Position numbers and translations under genes: made by a program. From a virus, in IMG/VR virus record IMGVR_UViG_3300025647_000144, positions 1 to 33,525 of that record: a stretch of DNA of 33,525 nucleotides; one strand, written 5' to 3'. Numbering within the stretch: position 1 is the first letter of the stretch; the number at the start of each line of letters is the position of its first letter. The notes below the pieces were generated by a model. The model ran no database searches and was not told the origin of the DNA. It saw only the letters and a program-made list of their open reading frames with translations. This document shows, piece after piece, positions 1 to 8,438 of the stretch.

Positions 1-1
1 C

Positions 2-1996
2 ACGCTGCGCGTGGGGTACCAGCGGTTTCGGGATAGCGGCGACCCGGCGAATGACGGCATCACCGCGGGGATCGACTGGTACAATGGGTTCGACAACAAG
101 GTCGGCGAGACTGTAGTCCACTCCGACAACACCCTGCTCGTCAGCTCGTTGCGCCGTGAGTTCTCCTACTCGATCGGCTTCGCCGGCGGGGAGGCGTACG
201 ACGTATATGTCCCATCGTCGGCGCGTTACGGCATCGCATGGTATCGCGCCTATGGTGCCGGGCACCTGACCGACATCGACACGCTAACGCTGTCGCACGC
301 GCAGATGCCCGCGCCGCTTGTCGTATCCGCGGACGAGATCGTCATCCCATCTGATTTCCAGTGGCCTGCAGGGTCGATCCCTGCAGGAGCGGGCGTCGCC
401 GATTCTTACACGGTCGCCCGGACGTTCTATGTCACGATGGGGGGCAGCGACGCCAATACTGGGACAAGTCTCGGTGCGTCTCTGGCGACTGTTGGGGCAG
501 CACTTGTGAAGGCGGCCGCGCTCGGCGTCCCGTGCGGAGTGGTTGTCCACCCGGGCGACTATACCATTCAGCCGGATACGGAAATCCCGACCAACTGCAT
601 GCTCTACGGGTACGACCTCCGCGTCACCAAACTGCGTCTGCCGAACGGCATGTCGCAGAACAACATGTTCCGGCTCACCAGCGGCTGCAAGGTACGTGGG
701 TTCACCTTCACTGGCCTGCAGCATGAGTCGCCCCCTGACTACGCCAGCGTCAGCGTCGGTCTCGCTGCGGTGTCGGATTGGCAGTACTTCACCGTAGGCT
801 CCACGCTCTACCGCAGGGTGGACGGCGCCGCCACGCAGCCCGAGCACGACTATCCGCCGGAGAAGGGGTGGGCTTTTGTGTTCAAGCCCGGTGCCTTCAT
901 TACGCGCTCGCCGTACATATCTGACTGCTCGCAGCTCCACGAGTTCACGCAGGACGAGATGACCCTGCCCATCGACCGCGCCGCTGGCAACCCGCTGATG
1001 CCCCGGGGCGGCGGGAACCTCCGCGCTGATGGCTCAGTGCTGGCTCCCTCGTCGCCGCTTCGCTCCGTGGTGATCGACTCCTTCACAGCCATCAACCCGA
1101 ATGGCTACGCCTACCTCATGGTGCGCAACGCTTTCGTGCAGCTGGTCTCCGTGTTCACGAACTGGAGCCGGTACGGGTTGTGGTGCCACGATGGGGGTCA
1201 GGTTACGGTCGCCAACTCCAACAGTACGTTTGGGGATTATGCGCTCGTCGCGACAGGGTTCCGGTACACCATCCGCATCCCGGACCCTGTCGGCGCGCCT
1301 CGTGGGGTCTACGTCGCCGCCGCGGACGCTATCACCGAGCAGAGCGCCACGATCATCGAGGAGATGTACGCAGAGCTGGCCGATGAGTTCGTGGTGGTGC
1401 AGAATTTTAGCGCCGAGAACGAGGCACTGACGCGACGGGATGCGGCCACGCTGCTCAGGCAGTTGGCCGATGACTTGCGGTCTGGGCAGGACCGGGGCTC
1501 GCAGTACTTCGTGAAGGGGCTGTTCAACTGGAACTCGGAGTACTTCTTCGACCCCAGTCTGCTGCCGATCTTCCTGCGGAGCTGGGACATCATCGAGGAG
1601 CGCATCCTCGCACGGTGCGCGCTGACGTCGCCGGCCGAGAGCATGTTGGACTCGCTCATCACGCTCATCAAGACCAGCGTGGAGACGCCGCCCACCATCG
1701 GGTTCCCGTCTGTTGTAGAGGCGACAGGCCAGCAGTTCAGCTATGTGGGGTCGGGGGTCAACTACAACTCGTTGCCCTTCTCGCAGCGCGGGACTGGGGA
1801 AGCTGCGGACCCCGCGCTCGTCAACCTCAGGATCGACGGCGGCCGTATCTATGCCACTTTCTCCACGGAGCGCGGGGACACCTATCTGGGCGAAGACTTG
1901 CGCGTAGACTTTGAGCGGGGCACGGTAGAGGGGCAAGCGTTCTCTCGCGGTGTCCAGAACATCACCCTCCCCCTCATCCAAGCACTAGGAGGCTGA
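2..1996 (+). CDS. Large tail/fibre protein with beta-helix domain (5' end cut by window)
   Basis: The frame is open from the first bases of the window, so the start is probably upstream; a GTG at 11 is possible but has no clear ribosome binding site. About 660 residues are visible. Around residues 140-420 the pattern FYVTMGGSDANTG followed by short hydrophobic strands and GDYTI / GYDL / GFTF turns is typical of right-handed parallel beta-helix domains of phage tail spikes and fibres. A helical stretch follows (about 445-560: IIEEMYAELADEF, LLRQLADDLRSGQ), then a beta-rich C-terminus. Domain order resembles large tail proteins of marine myoviruses and uncultured marine phages, as far as I can recall. 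No catalytic residues can be assigned. It stops 1 base before the next ATG, so it is the first visible gene of the tail-fibre operon. Confidence 0.6.
   Translation, partial: TLRVGYQRFRDSGDPANDGITAGIDWYNGFDNKVGETVVHSDNTLLVSSLRREFSYSIGFAGGEAYDVYVPSSARYGIAWYRAYGAGHLTDIDTLTLSHAQMPAPLVVSADEIVIPSDFQWPAGSIPAGAGVADSYTVARTFYVTMGGSDANTGTSLGASLATVGAALVKAAALGVPCGVVVHPGDYTIQPDTEIPTNCMLYGYDLRVTKLRLPNGMSQNNMFRLTSGCKVRGFTFTGLQHESPPDYASVSVGLAAVSDWQYFTVGSTLYRRVDGAATQPEHDYPPEKGWAFVFKPGAFITRSPYISDCSQLHEFTQDEMTLPIDRAAGNPLMPRGGGNLRADGSVLAPSSPLRSVVIDSFTAINPNGYAYLMVRNAFVQLVSVFTNWSRYGLWCHDGGQVTVANSNSTFGDYALVATGFRYTIRIPDPVGAPRGVYVAAADAITEQSATIIEEMYAELADEFVVVQNFSAENEALTRRDAATLLRQLADDLRSGQDRGSQYFVKGLFNWNSEYFFDPSLLPIFLRSWDIIEERILARCALTSPAESMLDSLITLIKTSVETPPTIGFPSVVEATGQQFSYVGSGVNYNSLPFSQRGTGEAADPALVNLRIDGGRIYATFSTERGDTYLGEDLRVDFERGTVEGQAFSRGVQNITLPLIQALGG
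365..387. repeat. Perfect 9-bp inverted repeat inside the beta-helix gene
   Basis: CCTGCAGGG at 365-373 is followed by a five-base loop TCGAT and the exact reverse complement CCCTGCAGG at 379-387. It is coding (WPAGSIPAGAG). It can fold as a short hairpin in RNA; no run of T follows, so it is not a standard terminator. Confidence 0.5.
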
Positions 1997-1997
1997 C

Positions 1998-2411
1998 ATG
2001 CCTACGATCACCACACCACGCCCGCCGCTGAACTTGTTCGAGGTATCCCGGATCGAGGTGCCGTCGTTCTGGACGACGATCTTGGAGACGCCGGACTACC
2101 TCATCCCGGTGAATGGGCCCAACCCTGCGCGGTCTGTGCAGGCAGTAGCGCTGCTGACATCGCTGGTCGTGAGCAACAACAGCGAGGACACGCTGCAGCT
2201 GTCGGTGCGGTTCTATGACGCCAACGACGATGCGTGGCTCATCCTGAACCAGATGGATGTGCCGCCCAACGATTTCGCCTTGGTGGAGTTGGGCAAGCAG
2301 AACCTGCCGAGTGGCGACCGGCTGCAGCTGAAGTGCGAGAACTTCCAAGGCGCAATCGCCAGCCTGTCGTACGTGCTCAACCAGCGCGAAGAATATACGG
2401 TGATCACATGA
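1998..2411 (+). CDS. Small virion-associated protein, function unknown
   Basis: A 137-aa protein with a strong ribosome binding site (AGGAGG about 7 bases before ATG 1998). The sequence is beta-rich with alternating hydrophobic residues (SVQAVALLTSLVVSNNSED, LQLSVRFYDANDDAWLIL), as in small jelly-roll-like tail proteins. It has no signal peptide or membrane segment. Its position between the beta-helix protein and the fibres suggests a tail attachment or baseplate accessory role; this is inferred from context only. Its stop overlaps the next start (ATGA at 2408). Confidence 0.6.
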   Translation: MPTITTPRPPLNLFEVSRIEVPSFWTTILETPDYLIPVNGPNPARSVQAVALLTSLVVSNNSEDTLQLSVRFYDANDDAWLILNQMDVPPNDFALVELGKQNLPSGDRLQLKCENFQGAIASLSYVLNQREEYTVIT

Positions 2412-2659
2412 GTGTGACGTTTGCATCCGGCCGAGTTCGGGCCGTCGGTCCGTCGTTGCCGCGCACCACCCCAGTCTCGCTGGACACGGCCGCCTACAAG
2501 GGCGCTATCGTCGCTGGCGAGGATGGCCTTATGCACTACTCCGACGGCACACGCTGGGTGGGACTTGCACCTGTGCTGTCGACGCTGATAGACGCTGGCA
2601 ACGCCGAGACCGACTATACCGGTGGTGCGAAGATTGATCTCGGGAGCGCCCAGACATGA
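2408..2659 (+). CDS. Small tail-fibre-region protein, function unknown
   Basis: An 83-aa protein starting at ATG 2408, overlapping the previous stop by four bases (ATGA), and ending in another ATGA overlap with the fibre gene at 2656. The middle ([26 protein letters not shown]) looks like the short motif seen in many phage fibre proteins, where GxxxYYSDGTxW-type segments precede trimeric fibre domains. A longer in-frame reading begins at 2234, but it would overlap the upstream gene and is not needed. Likely a structural or adaptor piece of the fibre. Confidence 0.55.
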   Translation: MSVTFASGRVRAVGPSLPRTTPVSLDTAAYKGAIVAGEDGLMHYSDGTRWVGLAPVLSTLIDAGNAETDYTGGAKIDLGSAQT

Positions 2660-3666
2660 CCATCAGTGCCTCGATCTTCCAGCTGTCGCTCAGGGGTGAT
2701 ACGCTTGCGCGGTGGACGTCATTCAACCCTGTACTCGCCGACCGCGAGATCGTGTTGGAGCGAGATACTGGCCAGTTCAAGGTCGGGGACGGGGTGACTG
2801 CGTACCTGAGCTTGCCGTATGGCGGGATCGTAGGGCCGACGGGTCCGCAAGGCGTGTCGCTCAATGTGCTCGGCTCAGTTCCCACTGTTGGTGACCTGCC
2901 CTCGACAGGCAATGACCCAAACGACGCCTACATCGTCGAGGCCGACGGCGATCTGTATGTATGGAGCGGCACTGCTTGGACCAACGTAGGGCAGATCGTA
3001 GGTCCGACCGGACCAACTGGTCCGACGGGTCCGACTGGCCCCACAGGCAACGACTCCACTGTTGCCGGTCCGACTGGCCCCACAGGCAACGACTCCACTG
3101 TGGCCGGCCCGACTGGTCCTACGGGCAGCGACTCCACCGTCGCTGGTCCTACTGGCCCGACTGGTCCTACGGGCAGCGACTCCACCGTCGCTGGTCCTAC
3201 TGGCCCGACTGGTGCGACAGGTGGTGCGTCCACCGTCGCTGGTCCTACTGGCCCGACTGGTCCTACGGGCCCCACAGGTCCAGCGCCCGACACCGCTACA
3301 TACGTCACCCTGACCGGCACCCAGACGCTCACCAACAAGACATATGACGACGCGGTCTTCACTGGCTCAGTCCAAGAAGGGGTCTTCGCCCTGACAGGTA
3401 CGACCCCATCGCTCGATCCCTCCAACGGAACCGTGCAGACCCACACGCTAAGCGGGGCCACCACCTACACCGACGGCTTGGTCTCTGGCGAGGCCATCAC
3501 GCTGATGATCGACGACGGGGCGGGGCAGGCGGTCACGTGGCCCACGACGACGTGGATCAACAACGGCGGCGAAGCCCCCGCGCTGGCGACGACGGGGTAC
3601 ACGACCGTCCAGCTTTGGAAGGTGTCCACAACGCTCTACGGCGCACTCGTAGGGGATGGTTCGTAA
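2656..3666 (+). CDS. Collagen-like tail fibre protein A
   Basis: A 336-aa fibre. Residues 1-60 contain the phage fibre N-terminal signature [19 protein letters not shown] followed by [16 protein letters not shown], as in hyaluronidase/tropism-determinant N-terminal domains that bind the fibre to the tail. Around 70-115 there is a small beta module ([20 protein letters not shown]). Residues 116-209 are Gly-Pro-Thr collagen-like triplets. The C-terminal ~125 residues ([14 protein letters not shown] and on) form a beta-rich tip, the likely receptor-binding part. It is paralogous to the fibre at 6877-8400: N-terminal and DLYVW modules match closely, while the tips differ. Starts in an ATGA overlap and ends in a TAATG overlap with the next gene. 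Confidence 0.8.
   Translation: MTISASIFQLSLRGDTLARWTSFNPVLADREIVLERDTGQFKVGDGVTAYLSLPYGGIVGPTGPQGVSLNVLGSVPTVGDLPSTGNDPNDAYIVEADGDLYVWSGTAWTNVGQIVGPTGPTGPTGPTGPTGNDSTVAGPTGPTGNDSTVAGPTGPTGSDSTVAGPTGPTGPTGSDSTVAGPTGPTGATGGASTVAGPTGPTGPTGPTGPAPDTATYVTLTGTQTLTNKTYDDAVFTGSVQEGVFALTGTTPSLDPSNGTVQTHTLSGATTYTDGLVSGEAITLMIDDGAGQAVTWPTTTWINNGGEAPALATTGYTTVQLWKVSTTLYGALVGDGS
3001..3282 (+). repeat. Collagen-like Gly-Pro-Thr repeat tract of fibre A
   Basis: Nine-base triplet units (GGT CCN ACN) occur in tandem, interrupted by NDSTVA, SDSTVA or GASTVA spacers in larger units of about 12-18 residues. The bases 3208-3261 are identical to 7501-7554 in the second fibre gene. Tract length is likely to vary by recombination. 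Confidence 0.85.
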
Positions 3667-4586
3667 TGCTGAAGCGGGGACTTATTGGTGCTGGTGGGGT
3701 TGGTGGCGGTGGAAGCCTACCCTTTGCGGGGCCTCGCGGTGTGTTTGGTGGTGGAAACACTTCGGGCAACACCATCGACTATATCACTATCGCTACGACA
3801 GGCAACGCCACAGACTTTGGTGATCTGACGGTGGCTAGGTCTGGCCTCGGTGCCACAAGCGACGGGTCAAGAGGTGTGTTTGGTGGTGGAAACACTTCGG
3901 GCAGCACCATCGACTACATCACTATCGCTACGACAGGCGACGCCACAGATTTCGGTGATCTGACGCTGGCTAGGTATGCTCCCGGTGCCACAAGCGACGG
4001 GTCAAGAGGTGTGTTTGGTGGCGGCGCAAATAGCGGTTTTAGTCCGGTCAACACCATCGACTACATCACTATCGCTACGACAGGCAATGCCTCTGACTTC
4101 GGTGACTTGACGGTGGCTAGGTCTGGCCTCGGTGCCACAAGCGACGGCTTAAGAGGCGTGTTTGGTGGGGGTTATACAGGCTCCGCCAGCAACACCATCG
4201 ACTATATCACTATCGCTACGACAGGCAACGCCACAGACTTTGGTGATCTGACGGTGGCTAGGTCCCAGCTCGCAGCCACAAGCGATGGCTTAAGAGGCGT
4301 GTTCGGAGGTGCGCTTGGTGCGGCCAACTCCGTAACAAACACCATCGACTACATCACTATCGCTACGACAGGCGACGCCACAGATTTCGGTGATCTGACG
4401 CTGGCTAGGTATGCTCCCGGTGCCACAAGCGACGGGTCAAGAGGTGTGTTTGGTGGCGGCGCAAATAGCGGTTTTAGTCCGGTCAACACCATCGACTACA
4501 TCACTATCGCTACGACAGGCAATGCCTCTGACTTCGGTGACTTGACGGTGGCTAGGAGAGAAGTTGGAGCAGCATCAGGTGGATAA
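3666..4586 (+). CDS. Kelch-like repeat tail protein
   Basis: A 306-aa protein starting at ATG 3666, which overlaps the preceding stop (TAATG). After a glycine-rich start ([17 protein letters not shown]) it consists of six repeats of about 45 residues: RGVFGGG, variable loop, NTIDYITIATTGNATDFGDLT then VARS and ATSDG. The FGGG turn plus regular beta strands is kelch/propeller-like; six units would suit a closed propeller. Similar NTIDYVTIAS-type repeats occur in fibre-region proteins of marine cyanophages, from memory. Units are nearly identical in DNA, including a perfect 217-base duplication. Likely a virion-surface or receptor-binding protein; the role is inferred from neighbours. Confidence 0.65.
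   Translation: MLKRGLIGAGGVGGGGSLPFAGPRGVFGGGNTSGNTIDYITIATTGNATDFGDLTVARSGLGATSDGSRGVFGGGNTSGSTIDYITIATTGDATDFGDLTLARYAPGATSDGSRGVFGGGANSGFSPVNTIDYITIATTGNASDFGDLTVARSGLGATSDGLRGVFGGGYTGSASNTIDYITIATTGNATDFGDLTVARSQLAATSDGLRGVFGGALGAANSVTNTIDYITIATTGDATDFGDLTLARYAPGATSDGSRGVFGGGANSGFSPVNTIDYITIATTGNASDFGDLTVARREVGAASGG
3905..4121 (+). repeat. 217-bp perfect direct repeat, copy 1
   Basis: Read base by base, 3905-4121 and 4340-4556 are identical. The offset of 435 bases is a multiple of three, so the reading frame is kept. Each copy spans one complete kelch-like unit with the loop ANSGFSPV and parts of its neighbours. Confidence 0.9.
4340..4556 (+). repeat. 217-bp perfect direct repeat, copy 2
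   Basis: Exact second copy of 3905-4121, ending a few codons before the stop of the kelch-like gene. The lack of even silent differences indicates a recent duplication or gene conversion. Confidence 0.9.
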
Positions 4587-4587
4587 T

Positions 4588-5376
4588 ATGAGCACAGAAA
4601 TCACCACCACGCAGAGCAACTTCACCGCGCTGGCACCGGCCAAGGCGGTAGAGCTGGCATCTGCGCGCCTGCCTGAGATGGTTGCCAAGACGCAATCCTT
4701 CGGGCGCAGCAACAGCCAGACGACGACGAGCCTGATGAGCCTTACCATGCTCACGGGCCAAGCGCCACATCGGCAGGTGCGTCAGGTTCTCGCGGAGATT
4801 TCCAAGCGGCAAGCCGCTCTGGCCGAGGCACAGGTCAGCTACGTCGAGCTGGCCGAGAAAGAGCCGGAGGAGGGGTGCTCCGAGGCACTGCACGAGGCCA
4901 AGCAGCGGCAGAAGGCGTTCCAGATACAGCAGATGGAAAACCACATCTCCGGCGCGGTCAAGGACATCGCGGTCCTGATCGCGGCCTATGACAACCTCGT
5001 CGCCACGCACGGCATGGAGAATTGGACCGAGGAAGACTTCGAGCGCCACGAGAACAAGTTTCACGTCCGGCGCGGGTTTGAGCTTCTGTACCGCAACTTG
5101 GTTGAGCTGGGCCGCGGCAAGGAGGCGTCGATTGAATACCTCCAGCAGTTCGGAGTGCATATCCAGATCGCCTTGCGCGAAGTTGGCGGATACATCGCCG
5201 CCACCGACGAGAGCATCAACAACGGTGCCCGGCCCACGGCGGCAGACCTCGAGGACTTCCTCGACCAGATGGCTGATAAATACGAACACTGTGCTGTGGA
5301 AGTCACCCAACGGATGTTCGGGGTGGAGAGCATCACCAAACCTGAATTTATGTCGCTACCCAAAACGGAGGCTTAG
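4588..5376 (+). CDS. Conserved phage protein of unknown function, mostly helical
   Basis: A 262-aa protein starting at ATG 4588 behind an AGGTGG site. It is predicted mainly alpha-helical from its heptad-like pattern (RQVRQVLAEISKRQAALAEAQ, LHEAKQRQKAFQIQQMENHI), with no membrane segment and no recognisable catalytic motif. The early segment AVELASARLPEMVAKTQ then SLMSLTMLTGQ is reminiscent of proteins next to fibre genes in marine phages. It could be a structural adaptor or fibre chaperone. I do not recognise a characterised family. The stop TAG is directly followed by the next ATG. Confidence 0.55.
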   Translation: MSTEITTTQSNFTALAPAKAVELASARLPEMVAKTQSFGRSNSQTTTSLMSLTMLTGQAPHRQVRQVLAEISKRQAALAEAQVSYVELAEKEPEEGCSEALHEAKQRQKAFQIQQMENHISGAVKDIAVLIAAYDNLVATHGMENWTEEDFERHENKFHVRRGFELLYRNLVELGRGKEASIEYLQQFGVHIQIALREVGGYIAATDESINNGARPTAADLEDFLDQMADKYEHCAVEVTQRMFGVESITKPEFMSLPKTEA

Positions 5377-5814
5377 ATGCCACATCTGAAGATCACAAAC
5401 GGCCAGCCTGAGATTTACTCAATCGGGCAACTACGTCGTGACAATCCGAACACGTCCTTCCCGAAGTCGCCGAGTGACGCGCTTCTGGCGGACTGGGGCG
5501 TCTACCCCTACACCGTGCAGGATCAGCCGACGGTCGACTACATGACCCAGACGGTCACGCCGATTGCGATCACAGAGGTTGACGGTGCGTGGACCCAAGG
5601 CTGGGAAGTCAGCAACCTGTCCGCCGAGGATGCGGGGCGCAACATCAGGTCGCAGCGCGACAGCTTGCTGCCCCCGACCGACTGGATGGCCCTGAGCGAT
5701 GTCACCATGTCCCCTGAGTGGGAAGTGTACCGTCAGGCGCTGCGCGACATCACCACGCAAGAGGGCTTCCCCTACTCGGTCATCTGGCCGACAAAGCCGG
5801 AGGCCGCACAATGA
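5377..5814 (+). CDS. Tail fibre assembly chaperone-like protein
   Basis: A 145-aa protein with a GGAGG site upstream of ATG 5377. The C-terminal third carries the pattern RSQRDSLLPPTDWMALSD, then WEVYRQALRDITTQEGFP and IWPTKPE, the hallmark of the phage tail assembly chaperone family (Phage_tail_APC type). Such proteins are encoded beside fibre genes and help fold or attach fibres, or form part of them. The N-terminal part (IYSIGQLRRDNPNTSFP) is also typical. It ends in an ATGA overlap with the glycosyltransferase gene, indicating translational coupling. Confidence 0.75.
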   Translation: MPHLKITNGQPEIYSIGQLRRDNPNTSFPKSPSDALLADWGVYPYTVQDQPTVDYMTQTVTPIAITEVDGAWTQGWEVSNLSAEDAGRNIRSQRDSLLPPTDWMALSDVTMSPEWEVYRQALRDITTQEGFPYSVIWPTKPEAAQ

Positions 5815-6875
5815 AAATCGCAGTCTACGCCATCAGCAAGAACGAGGCCAAGTTCGTCGAGCAGTTCTGTGAGTCCGCCAAGGATGCAGACCTGATCCTC
5901 ATCGCGGACACCGGCAGCACCGACGACACTGTCGAGCTGGCCCGGGCCTGCGGCGCAACGGTACCTGAAATCTGCATCACCCCGTGGCGGTTCGACAAGG
6001 CGCGCGACGCAGCGCTCGCGCTCATCCCGCGCGACATCGACGTGTGCATCAGCCTCGACCTTGACGAACGGCTGGAGCCCGGCTGGCGCGAGGAGATCGA
6101 GCGCGTATGGGAGATGGGCAAGACTACCCGGCTCCGCTACAAGTTCGACTGGGGCGCTGGCATCCTGTTCTTCTACGAGAAGATTCACGCCCGCCACGGT
6201 TACCATTGGCACCATCCGTGCCACGAGTACCCCCGCCCGGACGGCCGGATCAAGGAGGTCTACGCGCACACCGACATGCTGCTGGTGAGCCACCACCCGG
6301 ACCCGACCAAGAGCCGGGGGCAGTACATGGACCTGCTGGAGCTGTCGGTGCAGGAGGACCCTGCCTGCCCGCGCAATGCGTTCTACTACGCCCGTGAGCT
6401 GACGTTCGGCCGCCGGTGGATCGACGCCATCGTGGCGCTGCACAAGTACCTCGAGAACCCCGGCGCGAACTGGGCGAATGAGCGGTGCTACGCCATGCGC
6501 ATCATGGCGCAAGCGTACGAGGCGCTGGGCGACTGCGGGCAGGCGCAGGTCTGGCTGGACAAGGCCACGAGAGAAGCGCCGAATACGCGCGAGCCGTGGG
6601 TCGAGCTGGCGGACCTAGCGCGCAGGACAGAACAGTGGCAGTTGAGCTACAAATGTGCTAGGCAGGCGCTGACGATCAAGGACAAAGCCTTGGTCTACAC
6701 GATGGACCCGACTGTCTGGGGGGCACGGCCGCACGATCTCTTGGCGCTGGCGGCCTACCACATCGGAGAGGCAGACGAGGCCGTAGAGCACGGCACGATT
6801 GCAGTGGAGCTTGTGCCACATGACGATCGGTTGAAGCGCAACTTGGAGTTCTACTCCACCGACAAGGCGGCCTGA
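5811..6875 (+). CDS. GT2 family glycosyltransferase with TPR-like C-terminal region
   Basis: A 354-aa protein. The N-terminal half is a GT-A fold family 2 glycosyltransferase: nucleotide-binding strand with [20 protein letters not shown] at residues 33-40, [11 protein letters not shown] (59-69), and the metal-binding DLD at 83-85 in [12 protein letters not shown]. The second half (about 215-350) contains helix pairs with TPR character ([25 protein letters not shown]). Such enzymes transfer sugar from a nucleotide-sugar to protein or glycan. In a fibre cluster it may glycosylate a virion protein or modify host surface sugars to block superinfection; the target cannot be read from sequence. Start ATG 5811 overlaps the previous stop; the alternative start at 5718 would overlap that gene needlessly. 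Confidence 0.8.
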   Translation: MKIAVYAISKNEAKFVEQFCESAKDADLILIADTGSTDDTVELARACGATVPEICITPWRFDKARDAALALIPRDIDVCISLDLDERLEPGWREEIERVWEMGKTTRLRYKFDWGAGILFFYEKIHARHGYHWHHPCHEYPRPDGRIKEVYAHTDMLLVSHHPDPTKSRGQYMDLLELSVQEDPACPRNAFYYARELTFGRRWIDAIVALHKYLENPGANWANERCYAMRIMAQAYEALGDCGQAQVWLDKATREAPNTREPWVELADLARRTEQWQLSYKCARQALTIKDKALVYTMDPTVWGARPHDLLALAAYHIGEADEAVEHGTIAVELVPHDDRLKRNLEFYSTDKAA

Positions 6876-6876
6876 T

Positions 6877-8400
6877 ATGCCCGGACCAACACCCTCCTCG
6901 ACTATCGGCTTTGCCCTCCGTGGCGACACGCTTGCCCGCTGGACCGAGTTCAATCCGATCCTCGCAGACCGGGAGCTCGTGTTGGAGACAGACACGGGGC
7001 AGTTCCGGATCGGCAACGGGGTAGACAACTACCTCGACCTGCCCTACGGCGGGGTGGTTGGTCCGACAGGTCCTACGGGCAGCGACTCCACCGTCGCCGG
7101 TCCTACTGGGCCTACAGGTGCAACAGGTGGTGTGTCTACAGTCGCTGGTCCTACTGGTCCGACTGGTGCGACAGGTGGTGCGTCCACCGTCGCTGGTCCC
7201 ACTGGCCCGACTGGTGCGACAGGTGGTGCGTCCACTGTTGCCGGTCCGACTGGCCCGACTGGTGCGACAGGTCCTCAGGGTACGTCCATCAACTTCGTAG
7301 GGTCCGTAGCCACAGTAGGCGCCCTACCCGCGACTGGTAACACGGTCAACGACGCCTACCTCGTGCAGGCTGACGGCGAACTGTATGTGTGGGACGGCAC
7401 CGCATGGGACAGCGTCGGGCAGATCGTGGGGCCGCAGGGTCCTACTGGCCCGACTGGTGCGACAGGTGGTGCGTCCACCGTTGCTGGTCCTACTGGCCCA
7501 ACTGGTGCGACAGGTGGTGCGTCCACCGTCGCTGGTCCTACTGGCCCGACTGGTGCGACAGGTGGTGCATCCACCGTTGCTGGTCCTACTGGCCCGACTG
7601 GTGGTGGGCCAACCGGCCCAACTGGCCCCACAGGCCCGGAACCGGCTACAGTCGCCATCGCGTCACGGGCGCAGGCGCTCGCAGGGTCGAACAACACCAC
7701 GATAATGACCCCGCTGCGGGTGGCACAGGCTATCAGCGCGCGGGTAGCCACGTACGAAACTTTCGAGGCAGATGGTCTTTGGACTAAGCCTGACACAGCA
7801 TCTGATGACGCCTTTGTCCTGATTGAGGCATGGGGCGGCGGCGGGGCTGGTGGGTCAATTCGCACTGTCTCTAATGGGAGTACTTCTGGCGGCGGGGGTG
7901 GGGGATATGTCAGTCGGATATTCCGGCTGGGAGACCTGCCAGCATCGGTGGCAGTCACCATTGGTCAAGGTGGCGTAGCAGGGGCAAACGACACCGCCGG
8001 CACGGACGGCGACAACACCACCTTCGGCAGTCTGCTCACGGCCTACGGCGGCGCGGGCGGCCGCGTGGGGAACGACAACGCCAATGCCCCAACCTCTTAC
8101 GGCGGCGGCCTCTTGGGACAGACCGCCACGGGCGATCAGTATTATACGGGCGGTAAGGGCAATATCGGTGCGGGGTCGGCAGCCTTCATGGGCGGCGGCG
8201 GCGGCGGTGGCAGCAGCATGGTCAGTGGTGCCACGCTGGGCGGAACCAGTGTGGGCGGTGGCGCTGGCGGCGGAGGCGTCCGCGTGGGCACAGCGGGCGC
8301 TGGCATGGCCCCCGGCGGCGGTGGCGGGGCGGCGGCGAACAGCGGAACTATTGGGGGCGCGGGTGCCCGCGGGGAACTGCGCATCATGGTGGTGGGATGA
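6877..8400 (+). CDS. Collagen-like, glycine-rich tail fibre protein B
   Basis: A 507-aa fibre paralogous to the one at 2656-3666. Residues 1-60 ([31 protein letters not shown]) give the tail-binding N-terminal module. Two collagen-like Gly-Pro-Thr tracts (about 62-135 and 185-254) flank a small module ([20 protein letters not shown]) that is also in fibre A. A linker ([22 protein letters not shown]) follows, then a glycine-rich tip from about 295: [31 protein letters not shown] in two blocks, with many GGGGGG runs. This is the glycine-rich receptor-binding domain common on tail fibres. Starts one base after the glycosyltransferase stop; its stop overlaps ATG 8397. Confidence 0.8.
   Translation: MPGPTPSSTIGFALRGDTLARWTEFNPILADRELVLETDTGQFRIGNGVDNYLDLPYGGVVGPTGPTGSDSTVAGPTGPTGATGGVSTVAGPTGPTGATGGASTVAGPTGPTGATGGASTVAGPTGPTGATGPQGTSINFVGSVATVGALPATGNTVNDAYLVQADGELYVWDGTAWDSVGQIVGPQGPTGPTGATGGASTVAGPTGPTGATGGASTVAGPTGPTGATGGASTVAGPTGPTGGGPTGPTGPTGPEPATVAIASRAQALAGSNNTTIMTPLRVAQAISARVATYETFEADGLWTKPDTASDDAFVLIEAWGGGGAGGSIRTVSNGSTSGGGGGGYVSRIFRLGDLPASVAVTIGQGGVAGANDTAGTDGDNTTFGSLLTAYGGAGGRVGNDNANAPTSYGGGLLGQTATGDQYYTGGKGNIGAGSAAFMGGGGGGGSSMVSGATLGGTSVGGGAGGGGVRVGTAGAGMAPGGGGGAAANSGTIGGAGARGELRIMVVG
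7060..7281 (+). repeat. Collagen-like repeat tract 1 of fibre B
   Basis: Tandem 48-base units encoding [16 protein letters not shown] with very few base differences between copies, ending in a GPQGT exit from the triplet pattern. Confidence 0.85.
7429..7638 (+). repeat. Collagen-like repeat tract 2 of fibre B
   Basis: Starts [14 protein letters not shown] and repeats the same 48-base unit as tract 1, ending in [13 protein letters not shown]. It shares a 54-base identical block (7501-7554) with 3208-3261 in fibre A. Confidence 0.85.
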
Positions 8401-8438
8401 CTGGGTCTACACGTGCGACAGGTAATGAGGGCGTGGCG

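Noticed and set aside
3001-3282. CRISPR array (regular repeats with spacers)
   Set aside because: Repeats are triplet-coded Gly-Pro-Thr units in a fibre gene, and spacers are themselves repeated; no cas genes nearby.
2928-3464. Minus-strand 178-aa Gly-Pro-Val-rich frame
   Set aside because: It is the mirror reading of the collagen-like tract on the plus strand; GPT codons read backwards give GPV. The same applies to 7044-7235 and 7356-7961.
3537-4586. Kelch-like gene starting at 3537
   Set aside because: The extra 43 residues overlap fibre A and are unlike the repeats; ATG 3666 overlaps the fibre stop as TAATG, consistent with neighbours.
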